Notes: generated by a model from the letters alone, not told the origin. A stretch of DNA of 64,000 bases from Symbiodinium natans (GCA_905221605.1 CAJNDS010000002.1:1181881-1245880), one strand, 5' to 3'. Positions 20,060-30,128 are shown, counted from the first letter of the stretch. A program made the numbers and translations.

Positions 20060-20760
20060 AACCAATTTGGCATGTCCTGCCTTACACCCACGAGTGAACC
20101 ACAAACTAAAGACCGTCTTTCCAGCACGAGCAGGTTGTATAGTTACGGACCAAAACGAGGTTTTGGGTTCTTAGGGCAGATTTTCAACAGGGTCAGATGT
20201 ACGGGGCAGCTGAGGGGATATTGCTGCAGCTACGTTGGGCTCGCAGGTCGTAGCTCTCCAAGAAGCCTTTAAGGCAGGTATATGGACAAATCCGAAAGTC
20301 TTGAGGCCGGGTGATTGAGGAGAAATGCTTGGACGTGGGATTTCGAGAGCTGCTCAGAAACCTCTAAAAGTATTGGCGCCCCTGGGTCTCAGAAAACGCC
20401 TGGACCGACATTGGTCCAGGCTTTGCACTTGGTTTTCTGGGGAAGGGATGCCGCAGACCCCAAACCACAAAAAGCATAAGAACAAACAACATATACCATT
20501 GAAAACCTTAGTCAAGCAAACGACGTGACGTTTCACGCCTTCAGCTCCCTGGCCATATCCTCCTGGCACCTGCATTGGCGCTCAGGGTTTTGGGTGTGTA
20601 GGGTCTCCAGGATTTAGGGCTTATCAGGTTCAAGGCTCAGGGGTTAGGACTGTTTAGGCTTGAGGCTCTTGGGCTTATATGGGCCTTTCGGGTTTCAAGG
20701 CTTACGAAGTTAGGGCTCGACTCCAAAGTACCTTAAGCTATGCGCAGATTGCCTCCAGAA
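20060..20760. other. Single-copy stretch, coding status unresolved
   Basis: About 700 bases mostly free of heptamer repeats. Short frames are open on both strands (plus 20072-20272, minus 20354-20575), none recognisable. It may contain exon pieces. Confidence 0.4.
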
Positions 20761-20868
20761 ATAAATTCAACTACATATAAGCCCTGGTAGGTTCTGCGTC
20801 CAAAGCATTTCATAAAGTGAAGCCGTTGGGGATCTGTGAATAAGCTCCTGGGCCCCATCGATGCTTTT

Positions 20869-20974
20869 AAGGGTCCCTGCACCTACAATAATTTCTACTT
20901 CTGCCCTAAAGCTACTATGTAGGAGCCCCTTTTGAGCCCCAAGTATCACCTGTCTAGGCACATGGACCCTCAGG
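20869..20974 (+). mobile_element. Diverged fold-back element FB1
   Basis: AAGGGTCCCTGCACCTACAA left and GGCACATGGACCCTCAGGG right, with the GCTACTATGTAGGAGCCCC centre. Several arm mismatches suggest age. Confidence 0.7.
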
Positions 20975-21146
20975 GTTAGGGTACCAAACCCTGAACCCTA
21001 AAAGCCCTAAACCTCTGAACCCCTAAACCCCTAAACCCCTGAACCCCTAAAACTCTAAGCAACTAAACCCCTGAGCCCCAAAACCCCTAAACCCCTACCA
21101 AGTGTGCAACTAGCCCTCAACCCTCAACCATAAACCCTAACCCGCT

Positions 21147-21229
21147 ACATGCTAAACCCTAAACCCTAAACCCTAAACCCTAAACCCTAAACCCTAAACC
21201 CTAAACCCTAAACCCTAAACCCTAAACCC
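21147..21229 (-). repeat. (CCCTAAA)n array
   Basis: About 11 perfect heptamers. They end exactly at the donor of the exon candidate at 21232. Confidence 0.95.
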
Positions 21230-21231
21230 AC

Positions 21232-21306
21232 GAGTCCGCCTCTGCTCCACGCTGCGCACCAGCACCTCCAGGCGCTCAGCCGCGCCGAGGAGCGAGACGC
21301 GCTGCT
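21232..21306 (-). CDS. Putative coiled-coil mini-exon (75 nt)
   Basis: Acceptor GGCCCAG| and donor ACTC|GTGGGT bound 25 codons reading QRVSLLGAAERLEVLVRSVE and onwards, with leucine/valine spacing like a heptad repeat. GC-rich. A CCCTAAA array follows the donor. Probably one piece of a long structural protein, by inference. Confidence 0.5.
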
Positions 21307-21309
21307 CTG

Positions 21310-21660
21310 GGCCAGGGGGGGGGGGGGTTTGGGCCTTGGGGTGGATTTGAGGTGGGTTTTCGGGTGGATTTGAGGTGGGTTTTTATGGCCTGAGGTTTTA
21401 GTAGGGAGTCTAGGGGTTTAGGGAAGTTGAGGGGGTTTTATGGTCTTAGGTTTTACTAGGGAGTTTAGGGTTTAGGGGGGGGGGTTTCTGGTCTTAGGTC
21501 TTCGGTTTTAGTAGGGAGTTCAGGGTTGTCAGTGATTCTTTTTAAGGGAGGGGCGGGGGGGGGGGGGGGGGGGGGGGTTGGGGTTTTCGGGGGGACTTCG
21601 GGTTCTAGGGATGAGGGTTTCGGCGCCTTTGGGGGGGTTTGGGGGCTCAAGGGTTAACCC
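21310..21660. repeat. G-rich region with poly-G tracts
   Basis: Runs of G at about 21317-21328 and a long run at about 21551-21578, in a strand-biased G-rich sequence with TTTAGGG remnants. It could form quadruplexes. No gene. Confidence 0.8.
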
Positions 21661-21661
21661 T

Positions 21662-21766
21662 AAGGATCCATGTACCTATATGGTATATACTTGGGCCCTA
21701 AAGCTACTATATAGGAACCCCTTTAAGGCCCAAGTATATACTATACAGGTACATGGATCCTTTGGG
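21662..21766 (+). mobile_element. Fold-back element FB1 (GGATCC subtype)
   Basis: Intact arms AAGGATCCATGTACC / GGTACATGGATCCTTT with the GGGCCCTAAAGCTACTATATA centre. Confidence 0.85.
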
Positions 21767-22049
21767 TAAGGGTTGTTCATGGCTGTCGAAGGGCATATAA
21801 AGTGCATGAGGAGTACTAGAAAGGCTTGCATGCTATGGGGCCATGTACAATGGCCCATTTTGGTGTGTGTGTGTGTGTTGTGTATATGTATATATATATA
21901 TATATGCTCACCCCCCCCCAATGGACCCACCGCGGATGGCAGCCGAGTCCTAGCCAGATCAAGGCAAAAAAGCAACAAAACAAGAAACTAACAAAAACCA
22001 ACAAACCAAAAAAATCCAAAAAACCAAAAAAACCAAAAAAAATAAAAAA

Positions 22050-22973
22050 AAAAAACCATCTTTTCCAAAACTATGGGGCTGGGGCCTCCAAAAGATGGTT
22101 TTTTTGGTTTTCTCGAGAAAAAGATGGTTTTTTTGGTTCGAAACCATCTTTTTCTCGAGAAAAAGATGGTTTTTGAGCAGCCGCTCTTCGAAAAACCATC
22201 CTTTTCTCGAGAAAAAGATGGTTTTACCAGGACAAGACCTCCAAAAACCATCTTTTTCTCGAGAAAAAGATGGTCTTACCAGGACAAGACCTCCAAAAAC
22301 CATCTTTTTCTCGAGAAAAAGATGGTTTTTCCAGGACAAGATCTCCAAAAACCATCTTTTTCTCGAGAAAAAGATGGTTTTTCGAAGAGCGGCTGCTCAA
22401 AAACCATCTTTTTCTCGAGAAAAAGATGGTTTCGAACCAAAAAAACCATCTTTTTCTCGAGAAAACCAAAAAAACCATCTTTTGGAGGCCCCAGCCCCAT
22501 AGTTTTGGAAAAGATGGTTTTTTTGGTTTTTTTGGTTTTCTTGGTTTTCTCGAGAAAAAGATGGTGTTTTGGTTCGAAACCATCTTTTTCTCGAGAAAAA
22601 GATGGTTTTGAGCAACAACCCTTCGAAAAACCATCTTTTTCTCGAGAAAAAGATGGTTTTACCAGGAGAAGACCTCCAAAAACCATCTTTTTCTCGAGAA
22701 AAAGATGGTTTTACCAGGACAAGACCTCCAAAAACCATCTTTTTCTCGAGAAAAAGATGGTTTTTCCAGGGCAAGATCTCCAAAAACAATTTTTTTCTCG
22801 AGAAAAAGATTGTTTTTCGAAGAGCGGCTGCTCAAAAACCATCTTTTTCTCGAGAAAAAGATGTTTTCGAACCAAAAAAACCATCTTTTGGAGGCCCCAG
22901 CCCCATAGTTTTGGAAAAGATGTTTTTTTTGTTTTTTTTGGTTTTTTTGGTTTTCTCGAGAAAAAGATGGTTA
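22050..22973. repeat. Cluster of XhoI-centred perfect palindromes
   Basis: A 34-bp palindrome built on CCATCTTTTTCTCGAG and its reverse complement recurs more than a dozen times, separated by short variable pieces (ACCAGGACAAGACCTCC, GAGCAGCCGCTCTTCG). The whole forms two similar halves of about 460 bp. Each half is flanked by a GGGGCTGGGGCCTCC block or its complement, so it is palindromic on a larger scale too. Long frames on both strands are by-products of this symmetry and not genes. Confidence 0.9.
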
Positions 22974-23029
22974 AGTTTTAGGGGTTTAAGCCTCGTGCAC
23001 TACAGGGTTATAAGGTTCTAATCCTATAG

Positions 23030-24375
23030 GTATTGCCTTAACCTTTAACCCTAAACCTTTAACTTTAAACCCTGCAGGGTTAACCCCGTGAGAAATTTAG
23101 AGATAGACCCCGAAAAGACCCTAAACCTTCTTACACGGTGTAATGGTTTAAAAACCGATAGGACATGTATACCTTCAGCGCCTGTAGGGTTCAAGCCTTT
23201 GAACGTGCTAGACCCCTATAGGGTGCTAAGGTTCTGACCCTAAAGGGTTTAGGGTTAAGGCTTAAATGCCCTCTAGGTTTAAATGCCTAAGTCTTAAACA
23301 CCAAACCTTTAAACCTTCATCCTATGGGGTTTGAAGGTCAAGGGTTTAGGCTTGATTGCCGAGGGCTTTAGGGTCTTGACCCTAGAGGGTTTAGGGTTAA
23401 GGAATAGATGCGTAAACCTTAAACCCTTAAGGTTTAAACTCTATGGGCTTAGGTTTTAATGTCTAAATTTTAAACCCTAAGCCTTGAAACCTTCACACTA
23501 CAGAGTTTAGAGGTGTTAAGGGTGACAAATTGATTACATACTTAGCTTTAAATGCCTGAATCTTAAACCCCAATTCTTTAAACCTTAACCCTATAGGGTT
23601 TAAAGGTTAAGGGCTTAGTGTTAATCGCTGTCTTAGGTTTAAATGTCTGAATCTTAAACCCTAAAACTTTAAACCTTCACCCTATAGGGTTTAAAGGTTA
23701 AGGGTTTAGGTCGAATCGTCAGCTTAGATTTAAATGTCTAAGTAAAGAATCCTAAACCTTTAAATCTCATCCCTATGGGGTTTAAGGTTAAGGGTTCAAT
23801 ATGAACTGCCGGCATAGGTCTAAATACCTAAACCTTAAACTTAAACCCTAAACCTTTAAATGTCTTAACCCTGTAGGGTTTAAAGGTTAAAGGCTTAGCG
23901 TTAATTGCCGGAATAGGTTTAAATGCCTAAATCTTAAGCCCGAAACCTTTAAACCTTAGCCCAACAGGGTTTAAAGGTTAAGGGTTTAAAATTAGTTGCA
24001 GGCTTAATTAGGTTTAAATGCCTACATCTTATATCCTAAACCTTTAAAAATCTAAACCCTATAGGGTTTAAAGGTTAAGGGCTTGGCTACAGGTTTAAAT
24101 GGCTAAATATTAAATCCGAAACCTTTAAACCTTAGCCCAACAGGGTTTAAAGGTTATGGGTTTAAAATTAGTTGCAGGCTTAGGTTTAAATGCCTACATC
24201 TTAAAGCCTAAACCTGTAAAAATCTTAACCCTATAGAATTTAAAGGTTAAGGGCTTAGCTTTAATTACCGGCATAGGTTCAAATGCCTAAATCTTAAACC
24301 CTTAACAATTAAACCTTAACCCTACAGGGTTTAAGGTTAAGGGTTTTTTTGCAGGCTTAGGTTTAAATGCCTAGA
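23030..24375. repeat. Satellite of about 91 bp, telomere-related
   Basis: About 14 diverged tandem copies. Anchors such as CCCTATAGGGTTTAAAGG recur at about 23591, 23682, 23773, 23871, 23962, 24059, 24138, 24231 and 24322, giving a period near 91. Monomers contain AACCCTATAGGGTT palindromes and CCTAAACC-type motifs, so an origin from decayed heptamer arrays is possible. Confidence 0.85.
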
Positions 24376-25336
24376 TCTTAAATTATAAACAAAAGCCAGC
24401 AGAAAGAAAAACCCTCCGTGTGTGTGTGAGAGGGTGAATTAAGGAATACAGTCAAAAATCCGGTCACCGGAAAATCACCAGACAGCAGAGGTTTTAGCGG
24501 TATTTGCGGTACTTTTGCAAAGATCAAGGCCTGCGGTGGGTCCATTGGGGGGGGGGGGGTGACCATATATATATATACACATGTATATATATAGAACCGA
24601 GACGGACTTCATCAACGAATCGGAATTCATCAACGACAAAATTGGAGAACAATCTAACTACTCTTCGCTGAAAAGCCAGATTCTTGTCCCAAAACCCAAA
24701 ATCCAACACCCTAACTAACCCTGAAAGCCTCTAAATCCCCACAGCCTTCCAGCGCTGCTGACAGCTTGGAAGTCACTGCCTGGCACTGGGCTGATGTATT
24801 TCTCTAGACATTTAGAGCGCAGAGATATGCTTACATACATATAGAGATATCTGTGTAGTTGGTTTGTAACAAGATGCTCAATGACATGTATAAGTGTTGC
24901 TTTTGTTTAGCTTCTTATACACATAGGCCTAGGTTAGTATATACCTAAACCCTAAACCCTAAACCCTAAACCCATAACCCATATACCCAAGGCCCACCTT
25001 GAAAACTTGCCCCCCCCCCCCCCCTTTCCAAGGTAATGAGGACCTGTGGTTGTGCAGCTGCTTGGTGTTTTTCTAGTACACCTATACCTCAACTACTGTC
25101 GGGTTCTAGGAGGAATGAAGGGTGTAGCTATCCTACCTGCCACTCTACCCACAGATTTCAAGTAAGCTGTGAGGGTTTAAGGTTCAGGGGTCGGGGTTGA
25201 AAGCGCTGTTCGGGATGTCAGGGTGTAGTAGGGGCTCGGGCCCCTAACAGTTTCAGATGCCTTGCAGGGGCATGTACTCTACTACAGGCTCAAAGGGTTT
25301 AGGGTTTAGTGCTTAGGGTTTAGGGTTTAGGGCTGG
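24376..25336. other. Single-copy stretch upstream of the endonuclease gene's 3' side
   Basis: Mixed sequence with a (TA)n tract near 24565-24592, poly-G near 24548 and poly-C near 25012. A few heptamers lie at 24945-24975. No gene recognised on either strand. Confidence 0.5.
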
Positions 25337-25446
25337 ATGATGTGGGGGTTTCCGAAAAGAGGGGTATACTTTTTGGGGGTTCCAATAATCAGGATTATAG
25401 TATTTGGGGTATGTAAGGGGTACCCCTTTCGGGAAATCCCCATGTT
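25337..25446. mobile_element. Fold-back element FB5
   Basis: GGGGGTTTCCGAAAAGAGGG on the left and CCCTTTCGGGAAATCCCCAT on the right are near-complementary. Shared TTTCCGAAA and GTAGTAGGATT-type motifs link it to 30129, 30655, 39930 and 61555. It overlaps the 3' end of the endonuclease ORF. Confidence 0.7.
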
Positions 25447-26717
25447 GCTGTTGTGTTGGTGTGTGCTGAACACTCCCTTTTGTAATTCCGTAGAGTGGAC
25501 ATCACATAGGTTGACGTTGCATCCGAAACGCTGTAGGCTGGCATCGAAGTCAGCACGCAGTGACTGCTGGCCCCTGCAGCGAGGAGAGATCGTATGTCGG
25601 ATCGAAGTAGCTGAAGCCGCTCTTCAGCACATCGTAGTTTGTGGTCTTCTTGTAGCTTCTCCAGCTGCGACTCAAGCACACCACGCCCTGGGCCTTCGAA
25701 CCTCCACAACTGTTTTTGCAATCCACGGATGCTCTCTGCCCTTGCCAGACCTAGGAGACTCAATCGCCGGTAGCGACCTTGATTTCCTGCCTCGGCCTGG
25801 AGTTTGCTTCGGACCTCGTGGAAGTCCTGTTTGCAAATGTTCATCGCAATCCGTGCGGCCTTGCGCTTCGCCCGCAAACCTGCAGCCACCAAGCTCGCAA
25901 GTACATACTTGCAATCTGCACTTCTGTGTATAGTCAGTCGATGGAAAGCATTCTTTCTATCTCTGTATATTGAGCAGTGTACACCTTGCGCTGCCAAGAA
26001 AACCTCGAAGGCCTGGAGGACTTGCGGATGCTTCTGCCCGATGTCCAACCTCACGTACGCAGGTCGTCTCGTTGAAATGCTGCCTTCAGCATCGAAGAAC
26101 CCCGCCAAGTAGTGCCAAGAGGGGCATGAAACTGGAGGAGGCTCTTCTCTCTTCAACCTCTTCAAGTCAGCAAGGGCGCAAGCCTGCAAGCGGAGGTGCT
26201 GCCGCCACTGGCTGGCAATGGCCAATTGGGAGCGCTTGCAGCAAGAGCTGCCCAGCAAAACAGCCGCTGCGCGCTGAGCAGTTTGAGCATAGACCTGCCA
26301 CATCAAGCATGGTCTCCACAAGCCCACGGTGGCGGTGTGTCTGATGATTCCACCCCCCAATACATTTCTGAAGAACAGCAGCACGCTGCTTGAAGACTGG
26401 GTTTGTGTCACAGAGAGCTTGACGCAACCACCAGTGCCCTGGACACAGCCATCACCATCGAAGAAGCCAGCCAGGTAATCGCGCACTCGCACTGACACAT
26501 GCTTACGTGGCTCAGCATGTTCAGCACGCAAGGGCAAACGATACCTTCTCCCGATGGCCTCGAAATAGCTTGCGGCGGGCAGGCGGAGGCGCGCCTGAAA
26601 ACGCCGGAGCTGTTCAAAGCGGCGCTGCAGCTGCTGCAGGGTCAGCGGTGTGCCAGCACACGTTGACATCGCAAGAGAAAGCAGCGTTTGATCAGAGTGG
26701 AGCCTCAACAGCTTCAT
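25395..26717 (-). CDS. LAGLIDADG homing endonuclease-like protein
   Basis: 440 codons from an ATG. Two LAGLIDADG motifs are visible: YLAGFFDGDGCV at residues 81-92 and YLAGFFDAEGSIS at 203-215, each with an acidic residue in the catalytic position (D and E). The spacing of about 120 residues fits a single-chain, two-motif endonuclease that would bind and cut a long DNA site. An arginine/leucine-rich N-terminal part precedes motif 1, and a basic, helix-rich C-terminal part (about 285-400) follows motif 2. About the last 16 codons and the stop come from the FB5 fold-back element, so the original C-terminus has probably been lost or replaced. GC-rich and clearly coding, unlike the surroundings. 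If the flanking mini-exons belong to one gene, this ORF lies in an intron. It could also be a free-standing selfish gene. Activity is unknown. Confidence 0.85.
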   Translation of the reverse strand: MKLLRLHSDQTLLSLAMSTCAGTPLTLQQLQRRFEQLRRFQARLRLPAASYFEAIGRRYRLPLRAEHAEPRKHVSVRVRDYLAGFFDGDGCVQGTGGCVKLSVTQTQSSSSVLLFFRNVLGGGIIRHTATVGLWRPCLMWQVYAQTAQRAAAVLLGSSCCKRSQLAIASQWRQHLRLQACALADLKRLKREEPPPVSCPSWHYLAGFFDAEGSISTRRPAYVRLDIGQKHPQVLQAFEVFLAAQGVHCSIYRDRKNAFHRLTIHRSADCKYVLASLVAAGLRAKRKAARIAMNICKQDFHEVRSKLQAEAGNQGRYRRLSLLGLARAESIRGLQKQLWRFEGPGRGVLESQLEKLQEDHKLRCAEERLQLLRSDIRSLLAAGASSHCVLTSMPAYSVSDATSTYVMSTLRNYKRECSAHTNTTATWGFPERGTPYIPQIL

Positions 26718-27004
26718 TTCCGTCAGTCTCTAACTGAAACTGCATGGGTAGTGAAGAAAACCATGATCGAATGCAGTGGCGTGTTCATGCTTGTTCTATG
26801 GCTCGGGGGTATGAACCTTTCTTGTCCTCAAGCCCAGACCTCGTGATCCTCTTGGCCCCCTGAGAAGACCCTAAATCATACACCGAAAAGCCCTCCCAAG
26901 CCGAGGCAGCCCTAAGCCCATGAGCCCTTTTACGACTATCAACCCTAAACCATAAACCCCTTAAGCCGCTCAATGTGCTTAGACAGATGAAGAGTTTAAT
27001 TGCA

Positions 27005-27013
27005 AGAGAAGCA

Positions 27014-27044
<31 letters not shown>

Positions 27045-27090
27045 GAGAGAGAGCGACAGAGCGACAGAGCGACAGAGAGAGAGAGAGAGG
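27005..27090. repeat. (GA)n microsatellite
   Basis: Long GAGAGA runs with a GCGACA trimer insertion (GAGCGACAGAGCGACA). The ORFs through it are artefacts. Confidence 0.9.
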
Positions 27091-27186
27091 ATGTCTTGCT
27101 TGCAAGGACACCACCAACTGGAAGCCCAGGGCATCCAGGATGTTACCAACCTGTCCTCCCCCCTGCGAGAAAAAAAGGTGTTTGCG

Positions 27187-27240
27187 CTAAAGCCCCCCCC
27201 CCCCAAAAAAAAAAAAAAAAAAAAAAAACAAAAAAAAGAG
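27187..27240. repeat. Poly-C followed by poly-A
   Basis: About ten C then more than 20 A with a few interruptions. The A tract could be a retro-insertion tail, but no element body was seen next to it. Confidence 0.8.
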
Positions 27241-27541
27241 ATTAGACGGTGTCATTTCAAAGAGCTGCATCAGAAACCTAGCAAGGAGCGGTGCAAAAAC
27301 GGATGTTTTTGCTTGCATGGAATCAGATTGTCGGACCCAACCCCCCACCCCCCACCCCCCTCAGCCCTAGTTACACTCGAAAAAAAATCTCTAAAGCCCT
27401 ATAAAAACCCTAAACTCCCCAAACTCCAAAGTCCTAAACTCCACAGATCTCTTGGGCCAAGCAACCCTGAACTCAAAACAATTCTGAGGACCCAAGCACA
27501 TCCCGCAACTCTGAACCCCCAGGAAGCACTGAGCCCTAAAC

Positions 27542-27597
27542 CCCCTCAAAATGGCGGACATGGCCTCCCGAACGTGTCCTTCCTTCTCGAGTTGCTC
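27542..27597 (-). CDS. Putative coiled-coil mini-exon (56 nt)
   Basis: Acceptor CTTACCGCAG| and donor GGGG|GTTTAG bound 18 codons plus two bases, reading EQLEKEGHVREAMSAILR. Charged and helical. The donor GT lies in a telomere-like unit (decayed here). Good borders on both sides. Confidence 0.55.
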
Positions 27598-28129
27598 CTG
27601 CGGTAAGGCAAGGTTTCCCAGCAAGCTGATAGAAGGGGAAAAGGGTTTAGAGTTTACGGCCTAGGGTGTAGGTTTTGGGGTATAGGTCTGGGGCGTAGGA
27701 AAAAATTTTGAGAGTAGGGAGGGAGCCCAAGCAAAGCGGAAACACCGGTACTATAGGGGTCGGAATAACTACTAATGTTACTCCCTTAGGGTGCCTGTAA
27801 AAAATATACTATAATCACCCCTAACCCTATTCTAAGCATTCAGGCCCCTATACTATGAAGTTGGGCGTCCGAGAAGCTTTAGGGTTTAACTATGATGGTT
27901 TTCAACCAGGGTCCTTCTCTTGGTAGTTAGGGTTTAGGGCTTGCGGTTTGCGGTTTGTAAGGATAAGGGCAGAGGGGTCCGCAAGCAGCGTGCAAGCACA
28001 AGCTTTGCCTACAGGCTTGGCCCTCCTGCTTGAGGCTATGAACCTTCAAGGTTTCGGGCTTAAAAGGCTTTAGGGCTTAAGAGGCTTACAAGTGACCAGG
28101 CCTTGGAGCTTGGGGTTTAGGGTTTGGAG

Positions 28130-28200
28130 TTTAGGGTTTCGGGTTTAGGATTAGGGTTTAGGGTTTAGGGTTTAGGGCTTAGGGCTTAGGGCTTAGGGGC
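28130..28200 (+). repeat. TTTAGGG/CTTAGGG array
   Basis: Mixed TTTAGGG units, then three GCTTAGG units. Confidence 0.85.
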
Positions 28201-28227
28201 TCTCAAGTGCGCCCTGCACCCCGAAAC

Positions 28228-28278
28228 CCCCCGGGGGGGCTCGCCGTGAGCTGCTTCTTGGCCGCCTCTAAGGCTTGC
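28228..28278 (-). CDS. Putative mini-exon (minus strand)
   Basis: Acceptor CTCCGGAG| and donor GGGG|GTTTCG. Reads QALEAAKKQLTASPPG. Here TTTAGGG lies on the left and CCCTAAA on the right, the reverse of the usual order, so support is weaker. Confidence 0.4.
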
Positions 28279-28429
28279 CTCCGGAGCAGAGAACAGGGTC
28301 TTGGGTTTCTTATCCCTGTAACCCTGAAACCCAAAAACCCTAAAACCCTTGACCCTCTAGAACATCTGCACTAAACTTTTAAACCTTTGACTTCGTGGCA
28401 GTAGGCGGTGCCAACGTGTGTCGACTTGC

Positions 28430-28740
28430 AAGCCATTTCGACTTAGTAAGTAGGGTTTAGGGTTTAGGGTTTAGGGTTTAGGGTTTAGGGTTTAGGATTT
28501 AGGGTTTAGGGTTTAATTAAGGTTTAAGGTTTAGGGTTTGGAGTTTGGGGTTTGGAGTTTAGGGTTAGTAAGGTGGGTGGTGGGGATTTTAAGAGAGCTT
28601 CTAGGGATACTAAGCAGACTTACTAAGCAGGGTTAGTAAGGTGGGTGATGGGGATTTTCAGAGGGCTTCTAGGGGGATACTAAGTAAGAGGGCTTCTAGG
28701 GTATACTAAGTAGACTTCCTAAGTCAGCAAGAGCTTCCAA
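28430..28740. mobile_element. FB9-like elements with internal TTTAGGG array
   Basis: GACTTAGTAAGTAGGG is followed by a TTTAGGG array (28447-28565), then GTTAGTAAGGTGGGTGGTGG twice in tandem with TACTAAGCAGACTTACTAAG and TACTAAGTAGACTTCC. Motifs match 18186-18330 in reverse complement. Confidence 0.5.
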
Positions 28741-28810
28741 GGAGGGACCCTTGTAAGGGACCCTAGTTGCATACTTGCTGTTTTGGTCTTGGGTATCCAA
28801 GCACTACCCT

Positions 28811-28915
28811 AAGGATCCATGTACCTATATAGTATATACTTGGGCCCTCAAGCTACTATATAGGAACCCCTTTAAGGCCCAAAAACATACTATATAGGTA
28901 CATGGATCCTTTGGG
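28811..28915 (+). mobile_element. Fold-back element FB1 (GGATCC subtype)
   Basis: Intact arms. One arm has AAAAACATACTATATAGG instead of CAAGTATATACTATATAGG. Confidence 0.85.
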
Positions 28916-28916
28916 C

Positions 28917-29348
28917 TAGGCTATTTATAGTAACGGTGCGTATCCCATGAAGCCATTGAAGATGAGACAAGAGCACGCCAGCATGCTAGAAACATGGTCT
29001 TCTGTGTCTACAAGATTGGAAACCTAGTTCGGTTATGGTCGTCATCGTCACTATTAAACGGATCTTACATGCCCATTGCGTTTCATTGAACTGACATAAC
29101 AGAGACGAAGTGTAGTAATGTGATCACATACTAGTAGTGGTGATGACAATCGCAAGCTGTCAGTGGCAGTTGCTCACATCGTGCATACTTCTTTTGGCCA
29201 GGACTTTGGACTGAGAGCATGAAGATGTTCCTCCCTCGGCGATTCGTGTATATGGTCGGTCCCAAACGACCGACTCAAGCACGTAGACTGCAGCCACACA
29301 TGCTTCCTATTCAGCAAACTGCGCAGCGTGGCTGCTGCTCGGAGGGAC
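28917..29348. other. Single-copy stretch downstream of the membrane protein gene
   Basis: No heptamers and no convincing frame. Probably the 3' untranslated or intergenic part of the minus-strand gene at 29349-29909. Confidence 0.4.
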
Positions 29349-29909
29349 TTACCTTAAGAGAGGCTGTTGCGCTGGTTGAGATGTGCTTTCTCGTGCTTCG
29401 ATGGTTCCTCGCCTGGAAAGCACGTGATCCGCCCCAACTAATACAAGGACAGCCAGTTCCACTACACACACGACCACAACAAACAGAACCAAGCCACCAA
29501 AGCATTCTTCTGTCACACGTTCTGGATCCATGTCGATCAGTGTCTTTGTAAAACTGTGGTTGATATAGCATGCTCCCACCAACAAGAGCATGAGCAAGAC
29601 GACATTCTTGATAGAGCAGACAAGGCTCTGAATAAAGAATCCGACACCCCACCAGTTCAAAAGCTGAATCAACCCCTGCAGGTAGCGTACGACGTAGGGG
29701 TCGAATGCTTCCAGGGCGCAAGCTGTACCTTCGTCTCTCGGCGACACGACGCTCCAAGCACTCGAAAGCAGCAAGAGGAGGACGACGAGAGTGTGCAAGA
29801 CCCGAGCCACTTTGCCATAGATCGTAGCCGCTGGTACTGGTGCCGTCCAAAAACTGCTTGGATTGGTGCTGTGACGATCTTCGGTTGTTGACATCCTTGG
29901 GGACGACAT
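29349..29909 (-). CDS. Putative four-helix membrane protein
   Basis: 186 codons from the ATG at 29909. The frame is open further upstream, but that part lies in a local tandem repeat, so the internal ATG giving MSSPRMSTTEDRH is preferred. Four hydrophobic segments are seen: about residues 36-56, 78-98, 102-116 and 138-160. The last is LVLFVVVVCVVELAVLVLVG. The N-terminal 30 residues are polar and the C-terminal tail is short, basic and polar, ending QPLLR. No catalytic motif or family recognised. Transport, channel or scaffold roles are all possible. Intronless as read, unlike the mini-exon pattern around it, so it may be a separate gene. The plus-strand frames opposite lack this hydrophobic periodicity. 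Confidence 0.55.
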   Translation of the reverse strand: MSSPRMSTTEDRHSTNPSSFWTAPVPAATIYGKVARVLHTLVVLLLLLSSAWSVVSPRDEGTACALEAFDPYVVRYLQGLIQLLNWWGVGFFIQSLVCSIKNVVLLMLLLVGACYINHSFTKTLIDMDPERVTEECFGGLVLFVVVVCVVELAVLVLVGADHVLSRRGTIEARESTSQPAQQPLLR

Positions 29910-29936
29910 GAACCCTAAAAGGGCTTCTGGTTCATA

Positions 29937-30056
29937 ACATACCTTACGAGGAACTATAGTAGTATAGAGTATCTCATAATATACCTTCATAGGAACTGTG
30001 GTAGTATAGAGTAAGTATATCATCATATACAACTCTAGTGGTATAGAGCATATGAC
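29937..30056. repeat. Short tandem repeat of about 50 bp
   Basis: Three diverged copies of a unit with GTAGTATAGAGTA and CATAATATACCTT lie just upstream (minus strand) of the membrane protein start. They could be part of its promoter region. Confidence 0.7.
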
Positions 30057-30128
30057 CCGGGTTCTGTCGGTCCCCAAGGGCGAAGGACATCGAACTAACG
30101 ATGGTTACCGCGCATACGTCCGTGGAAG

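Noticed and set aside
21465-21650. Proline-rich minus-strand frame
   Set aside because: A translation of the poly-G tract and TTTAGGG remnants.
22073-22981. 302-codon plus-strand frame and several long minus-strand frames
   Set aside because: They arise because the palindromic repeat has no stops in some frames. The product is a monotonous repeat (REKDGF, KTIFFSRKRW) that reads the same from both strands.
25337-26737. Several frames of 64-198 codons opposite the endonuclease gene
   Set aside because: Shadows of a GC-rich coding region. The minus frame has both LAGLIDADG motifs.
29219-29891. Plus-strand frames opposite the membrane protein gene
   Set aside because: They lack domain features. 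The minus frame has four well-spaced hydrophobic helices.
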